Shown here piece after piece: positions 58,116 to 64,000 of a DNA stretch of 64,000 bases; within the stretch, counting starts at the first letter, position 1; every line of letters begins with the position of its first letter. Both the position numbers and the translations under genes were made by a program. The notes under the pieces were generated by a model. It was not told the DNA's origin and ran no database searches. It was given only the letters and a program-made list of their open reading frames with translations. The stretch spans positions 17,371,395-17,435,394 of the forward strand of contig NC_065878.1 of the NCBI RefSeq assembly GCF_933775445.1, written 5' to 3'. This DNA is from Argentina anserina. Taxonomy: Eukaryota > Streptophyta > Magnoliopsida > Rosales > Rosaceae.

Positions 58116-59207
58116 TAATGAGAAAAGTATATATACATGTATATATCACACAATTAAAAGGAAAATATGGTAACAACGCTAGTACCTTACAAAGTGTGTG
58201 TATATAATGAAATCCCATAGCAAAGTAGGTTTTTTTTTTTTACCAAAGAGAAAAGGAAGTAGGATCAATAGAGAGATCCATATATCCATTCAAGGAAGTA
58301 AGATCAACAGAAATATATATATTCATTCTCTTTAGGTTAATATTATCATTATAAGTCCTTAGAAATTAAATTTACGTTCAGTAATATTGATCATGTCTCA
58401 GCATTTGAGTATCCCATTTAATTCACCGGCAATAATTAATTAACATTTCTTTATCGACATAATTTTGACTTATGAATGATATGCAAAGCAGACATAAGTA
58501 TGAAGACAATGTAATTTTGATGGAATGAATTATGCCATATTGATATTTAAAAAAATGGAAGGAAATCGGAACAAAACTATAACATCCATCTAACGAGGTT
58601 TACTATACGAACAAAACCGGAAGCTAACGTACACTAGCAATCCCATCAGAAGTTCAGAAATTATGCTTCCTTCAGTTCCTTGTGTTGAAATATTAAATTC
58701 GAAGAGAAAGCAGTAACGAACTAACGACGACATGCATTCGTACAAACTTAATAACCTGCAGCCATTTCAATCAATGAAATAGTAACTTATGTCTAGACCT
58801 GAAATTGCAATTAATAAATTGGAAAATAAATTAGTCAAATTACTTTATGTCTAGATCCGATTTTATTCATAACATGAAAAGCTTTTAGGACTTAAGGTTA
58901 AAAAAAAGTCTAATTTTTCGCGGATTACTGCAATAAAATTGTGCATACAATAACTTTCTATTTCACAACTATCAATCAGATTACACTCTATTAATGCTCT
59001 TCAAGCATTATCGCCAACTGTTACAGTGTTACTATTTTGTTAAAAATTTAAGCATATTTCTGCATACATGCATTAGTATTAGTTATGTAAATATATGGAA
59101 AACATATTATCCTACCTTCTAGTAAACTACGTATTAAATTACACATTGGCTTGGTATAATTAAAACCCAAATTATTAGATTATTAGAGTAATCAACCAAA
59201 TCATGAT
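58116..59207. other. Intergenic DNA
   Basis: AT-rich sequence without recognisable genes or long repeats. Confidence 0.45.
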
Positions 59208-59358
59208 CCAAGTTATAGGGCTGTAAGTAGGCTTAAGCCGCTCGTGTTCGACTCGTGTTCAGCTCGTTTTTAGCTCGTTTGACTTGAGTTCGTAAAGTTA
59301 AATGAGCCGAGTTTGAACAACAACCTAAGTTGAAAATGAGCCGAGTTTGAACAACAAC

Positions 59359-60555
59359 CTAAGTTGCACGGATACGGACACACCAAATGAAATTTTTATT
59401 GGACACGGACATGTTTTGGGCATACTAATTAAATATTATTTTAATATATATACCTAATAAAAAAATAAGTAGCCACAAACATAGTTTCTTAAATTAGAAC
59501 AAGATCAACACAAATGCCAAATACAAATACAAGTCCAGTAAAGTTTCAAACTTTAAATAAAATACAAATAGTTAATAACTTCATTCAACTCAAATGTCAT
59601 CCTCCACAATGTTCTCCGTTCCTATAGCATCATCATCATCAACATCATCAAATAAGTATCCCTCCAATTGTGGTTCATCAAGTGTAAGGTTAACCATCTC
59701 AAGTCTGGACACACTTTCATCAAATAAGTATCCCTCCAATTACCATCCTTTCAATTTCCGTCACATTGTGATTAAACAATTACTATGGACACCCTTACTT
59801 ATTTCTACCATCTCACCCTAAAGGTAGATAGGCAACCGAGGTATGCAAGGACTAACCCAAATTCTTCCCCGATCATGATCTCAATAGAAATTTACCAAAT
59901 TATTTTGCTCTGACTACATTTATCGAATCTACTTCAATTGCTCTCATAAATCTACTATGGGCACCCACCACCCCCTTCATTTATATCAAGAAAATATCAA
60001 TTCTTTAACTTCTCTGTATAAAGTTTGCATCCCTTTAAAATCCCGAATTGCGGGAGGCTCCTTGATGGATTCTATAACCAGAAATTGCTCCTCCGACTCT
60101 CCCTTAATCATACTGCTTTGTAATTGTGTTGAGGAGAGAGTTTGGAATTTGGATGTACCTCACTAAGGAGAACGTCGCTGCGGTGGTGGCGACAGAAGGA
60201 AGAGCCTCAGCGGCGGCGACAACGGTGGGGCGAAGTGGTCGGGGTTGGGGTTGCGTTGTCTGTGTGAGAGCCTGAGAGGGATTGAGAGGGACTGGGAGCA
60301 ATGACTCTAATTAGGCAAGGAGGCAGGAGTCTTAGGTTGAAAAACAATTTGAGGACAAAAATACCCTATTGTATCCTCTTTAATTGTGTGTCCAATTGGA
60401 CACGCACGTGTCCTTTTCGTATTGAAACGTGTCGGAACCGTGTCCAATTGTAGTTCGCATGTCCAGGGCGTATTGGGGTGTTACTGGCGTGTCCGTGTGC
60501 GTGTCTATGTTAGACACGCGAGACGCCACTGCAATGGCGTGTCCGTGCAACATAG
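59359..60555. mobile_element. hAT-like element of the 'GTTGCACGGACACG' family, copy 3 (1197 bp)
   Basis: Left end CTAAGTTGCACGGATACG; right end read inward CTATGTTGCACGGACACG: 13 of the first 14 bases agree. Perfect 8-bp duplication ACAACAAC at 59351-59358 and 60556-60563. The internal region lacks an ORF longer than about 75 codons and includes a GC-rich stretch at 60160-60260. Inserted inside the element at 59216-61598. Confidence 0.88.
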
Positions 60556-60673
60556 ACAACAACTATTCGGCTCGTTCGACTCGTTTAGTGCGTGAGCTAG
60601 CTCGTGCTTATTAAAAGCTCGGCTCGTTTATTAATTAAGTTTGACTTATTAAGTTTTATAGTATATATAAAAA

Positions 60674-61203
60674 CAAGGTTCTAAAAATTGCCGCCTAGTC
60701 GCCCGGAGACCCCTGGCCGCCGTGATTTTGTGCTAAACAGCGGTGTTAGACGGCTGTGCGGATAGGTTTTTTTTTTTTAAGTTCTGGATTTTGAGTTTGA
60801 TTCGGATACAGAAGAAGGCAAGAATGCATTCCCGTTGTTTGAATTGTTTTTCTTATTTTCCAAAGGGTTAGTGAATTGTGTTTCTTATTATTGATTTTCC
60901 TAAGTTCATTGTTGTTGAATTGTATTTCTTTTTTTTCCTAAGAGGCTAAGATCATTAGATCAATATTGTTGAACATTTATAAGGATTAAGAACATATGTA
61001 TTTTCAGTATTTTAGACATTATATATTTTTTTACATTAATTTCATGCATTATATTCTTATTTTAATTGTATTTATATAATTATTTGTTATTAAAAATTTA
61101 AAATATATACAAAAATACAAATCTAATTAATCCCTGATTAATCCTCTGGGCGCTGGTTTTCAGCTGTCCGCCCGATTAACGCCTAGCGTTTTTTATAACC
61201 TTG
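60674..61203. mobile_element. Nested short element with AAGGTT-TAAAAA termini (530 bp)
   Basis: Left end CAAGGTTCTAAAAATTGCCG; right end read inward CAAGGTTATAAAAAACGCTA. Both ends continue into GC-rich 'CGCCTAG(T/C)' words. The flanks TATAAAAA and ATTAAAAA match at six of eight, a plausible but low-complexity target duplication. Probably a hAT-like MITE inserted in the outer element. Confidence 0.65.
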
Positions 61204-61767
61204 ATTAAAAATATAATATTAGTTCGAAAGTGCTGAAATGTGTCATTCTATAATAATTAGTTAAAAACTTTAAGTTCTATAACGATTTTGATTTGTTATT
61301 TTTAGTTTACAAATAAAATATATTTTATATGATGCTATGAAATTAGATTTGAATTTTCTTTTTAATTTCTAAATTTTAAAATTTTAATTTCGTATGATTC
61401 AAGACGGCTCGATTTGAATTCGATCTCATCTAATAAAATAAGCGAGTCTGAGCCCAGCTCAAGATTTTTCAAGCCGAGCCGAGCTTGAACATAAAGCACA
61501 AAAATCAAATTTTGACCCAGCTCGAACTCGATCAAATGAAAACGAGCCAAACATGAATAATGTAGTATTTGGCTCGTTTCGACTCATTTACACCCCTACT
61601 AAGCTAGTCAGTTACGTTCTCAGACCCAAAAGTTGACGCACTTTCTCAGAAGGGTGAAAAACGCTAATATCTGCAATAAAAATAAGCAAGCTTGCGAATT
61701 ACGTACTTCATGCGATTCAGAAATGACGATTTACATATGGACGTCTTTGCTATCTCCTTGCATGCAC

Positions 61768-62790
61768 TTTAATTTGATCGATTGTACAAATTATCCTTTT
61801 ATATATCCCATCAGCAACAAGGTGCAGCAAATGTTAGTGGAGAACCTACCAATCCCAATTCTAATCATATTGGTTTATGTTTGGTATGGGGTTTGGCGTG
61901 GCTTAGTTTTCTCCATCCTCATCTATCGGCTCTAGTTCTTTTCCAGCTTTCCTTTCTCAACAAATGTCCATTAATATTCCATCTTTCTTTTGTTTTTCCT
62001 CTTTCGCTCCCTGCAACCACATTCGAATTGAATCAGTATGATATCTCATTTGAGTTCCATCCAAATTGGAAATGGTGGGCAGTTCGATCTATGATCAGTT
62101 TCACGTTATTGATGAGGCCAATTGTGCTGCAGAATTGGAGGCAGCAACTTCGCGTGGGTTACAAACTGCATGACATGATTTGGCAATGGAAAAAAATGCA
62201 GCTAATTAAGAGTTGGGAGTAATTATTATGTGTACCTGCCACAACACGTGGTACTGCACTAAGTCAATCATATTATCCTTTAATTTGATCGATTGTACAA
62301 ATTATCCTTTTATATATCCCATCAGCAACAAGGTGCAGCAAATGTTAGCGGAGAACCTACCAATCCCAATTCTAATCATATTGGTTTATGTTTGGTATGG
62401 AGTTTGGCGTGGCTTAGTTTTCTCCATCCTCATCTATCGGCTCTAGTTCTTTTCCAGCTTTCCTTTCTCAACAAATGTCCATTAATATTCCATCTTTCTT
62501 TTGTTTTTCCTCTTTCGCTCCCTGCAACCACATTCGAATTGAATCAGTATGATATCTCATTTGAGTTCCATCCAAATTGGAAATGGTGGGCAGTTCGATC
62601 TATGATCAGTTTCACGTTATTGATGAGGCCAATTGTGCTGCAGAATTGAAGGAGGCAGCAACTTCGCGTGGGTTACAAACTGCATGACATGATTTGGCAA
62701 TGGAAAAAAAATGTAGCTAATTAAGAGTTGGGAGTAATTATTATGTGTACCTGCCACACCACGTGGTACTGCACTAAGTCAATCATATTA
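61768..62790. repeat. 510-bp direct tandem duplication
   Basis: 61768-62277 and 62278-62790 are nearly identical, from TTTAATTTGATCGATTG to CTAAGTCAATCATATTA. Differences seen: T/C in GTTAG(T/C)GG, G/A in TGG(G/A)GTTTGG, a three-base gain (GAATTGGAGG versus GAATTGAAGGAGG), one extra A, and a few substitutions. ORFs of 146 and 118 codons arise in both copies but differ at the end and match no family I know. Confidence 0.93.
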
Positions 62791-62966
62791 CACTATAGTA
62801 TACTTAACATGCACGTGGTGAAAATGACAACAAAATATTTACATATAAGAACAAATAAAAAACAATTAGGGTAAAACATGAATTAATAACATTAATATAT
62901 AATAATAATATCTCAAAGAGTTGAATGCACGTATGATTTTTTTCGATCGATTTAAATAAGATCTTA

Positions 62967-63010
<44 letters not shown>

Positions 63011-63144
63011 TCGCAATCTTTCCTTTCCAAAAATAAGGAAATTGTTTACCTAAGGACAAATGAGACGGGTGTACCTATACCTGACAAACTTAGTATACAT
63101 AGGGTGGAATCGGTGGATCATGCGGGACGATGCTTAAATAGAAG
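62791..63144. other. Intergenic DNA with a TA microsatellite
   Basis: About 19 TA units at 62969-63006. The rest is AT-rich. If the TRIM 5' LTR was once full length it would reach about 62968, but similarity is lost left of about 63125. Confidence 0.5.
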
Positions 63145-63985
63145 ACTGAAGACGAAGAGGTGAGTTGGTCACCCTACACACAGGTTGGGGTCTGGAGCCG
63201 ATCCCCTGATGAGCCCAAAGCAGGGCGAAACCAGTGCATTGCCCTATTGGATAAAGCTGCCTCAATGGGGATGGAGCTCCGCATGGACCAAGTGTGGCAA
63301 CCGAATTGCTAGGTCTGTGACAAGTGGTATCAGAGCCGCCTCAATATCGATGTCGTTGTGTCGCCAAACGCTCACACATATCGTCGTGTCCTCAAGATAC
63401 GGGGGGCTCCGCGGGGGAGTTGAGTAGGCAGGGTCACCTCCGAAAAGAGAGGACCGGACAAGAGGATCCGTGACAAAGTCAAAGACGAGAGATCCGGCGC
63501 GAAGTCATTGTTGGGCGATCTTTAGGAACTCTTTTTCGTCGCTCTAGGCATCGCGGGCATACAAGGGATACGCGGGCCACAAGTGAGGATGCTGTGTACA
63601 AGGACGTACACCAAATTTGGTGGGGGAGGATGTCACGTCCTGTTTTGGGAGTGTCAATCATAGGCGTCTCTGGTTATAAGAACATCAGACCTATGTGGGA
63701 TTTGCTCCAAAATTAAAAGTGTGGGAGATATATGGCTGCTCCTTCTGAGGGGTTCATATATACATGCCAACCCGGTTCAATTCGGAGAGCTTGTCGCTAG
63801 TCGGGGACTTAACGTTGAAGAGGCGAGTTGGCCACCCTACACACAGGTTGGGGTCTGGAGCCGATCCCCTGATGAGCCCAAGGCAGGGCGAAACCAGTTC
63901 ATTGCCCTGTTGGATAAGGCTGGCTTGATTGAGATCCAGCGCCTCATAGACCAACTGTGGCAGCCGAATGGCTAGGTCCGTGACA
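63145..63985 (+). mobile_element. TRIM-type miniature LTR retroelement, 5' LTR incomplete
   Basis: A partial 5' LTR (about 63145-63322) ends TGTGACA. It is followed by a primer-binding site TGGTATCAGAGCC (63325-63337), matching initiator tRNA-Met. The internal part is only about 308 bp, without coding capacity, and ends in a polypurine tract GGTGGGGGAGGA (63619-63630). The 3' LTR follows. Small size, PBS, PPT and no gag-pol define a TRIM. Confidence 0.85.
63631..63985 (+). repeat. 3' LTR of the TRIM element
   Basis: 355 bp, TGTCACGTCC to GTCCGTGACA, with short inverted termini TGTCAC/GTGACA. Its last 180 bases match 63145-63322 (shared CACCCTACACACAGGTTGGG, GAGCCGATCCCCTGATGAGC and CGAAACCAGT). 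Confidence 0.9.
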
Positions 63986-64000
63986 CTAAACTATTGTGCT

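Larger units (their letters stand above)
59216..61598. mobile_element. hAT-like element hosting two nested insertions
   Basis: Left end TAGGGCTGTAAGTAGGC; right end read inward TAGGGGTGTAAATGAGTC. The flanks CCAAGTTA (59208-59215) and CTAAGCTA (61599-61606) match at six of eight positions. Its own sequence (59216-59358, 60556-60673, 61204-61598) is rich in GCTCG and CGAGC words in both orientations. Two other elements are inserted in it. No coding sequence. Confidence 0.75.

Noticed and set aside
61782..62222. 146-codon ORF in the duplicated 510-bp unit
   Set aside because: Its C-terminus differs between the two copies and composition looks non-coding; an 'AAELEAAT' stretch in another frame hinted at RNase H but is too short.

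Overview
The window is nuclear DNA from a flowering plant, almost certainly a eudicot. It has multi-exon genes with GT-AG introns, plant-specific families (PAL, SAUR, an ELF6-type histone demethylase) and AT-rich intergenic DNA full of transposons. A rosid, perhaps Rosaceae, is my guess from the look of the proteins; nothing here proves it. I found no bacterial, viral-particle or organellar genes and no complete tRNA or rRNA gene.

Host genes, left to right: a truncated 5' end of an unidentified gene (1-184, -); a dead GNAT acetyltransferase copy (1199-1877, -) and its intact paralogue (22111-22818, -); a three-exon AP-5 complex beta subunit gene (23783-27609, +) with a broken duplicate of its 3' end at 28762-29105; a seven-exon ELF6-type JmjC demethylase with four zinc fingers (41743-34647, -); a small cysteine-rich secreted peptide (44064-43843, -); a SAUR gene (45776-46237, +); a twelve-exon adenosine kinase gene that has lost its catalytic Asp and carries a frameshift (50583-47415, -); and a two-exon phenylalanine ammonia-lyase gene (56227-52866, -).

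About half of the window is mobile DNA, much of it nested. A PIF/Harbinger relic (about 4.5-6.4 kb and 18.0-18.7 kb) is split by an 11.6-kb Tat-clade Ty3/Gypsy LTR retrotransposon (6385-18020). That element has 474-bp LTRs, a 5-bp target duplication, two RNase H domains, an antisense multi-exon gene and a 66-bp tandem array. Elsewhere there is a 3-kb hAT relic; three members of one hAT-like family sharing a CTA-GTTGCACGG end; several other hAT-like and MULE-like elements with visible target duplications; a nearly perfect 1.08-kb foldback element between adenosine kinase and PAL; a three-element nest at 59.2-61.6 kb; a 510-bp tandem duplication; and a TRIM-type retroelement at the right edge.

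The genes do not form a pathway or operon: they are independently transcribed plant genes. The most informative signals are the datable nesting order of the transposons, the antisense gene and tandem array inside the retrotransposon, the apparent inactivation of the adenosine kinase copy, and the foldback element, which could form a long RNA hairpin. All coordinates, splice sites and alignments were read by eye; family names rest on remembered motifs, not on searches.
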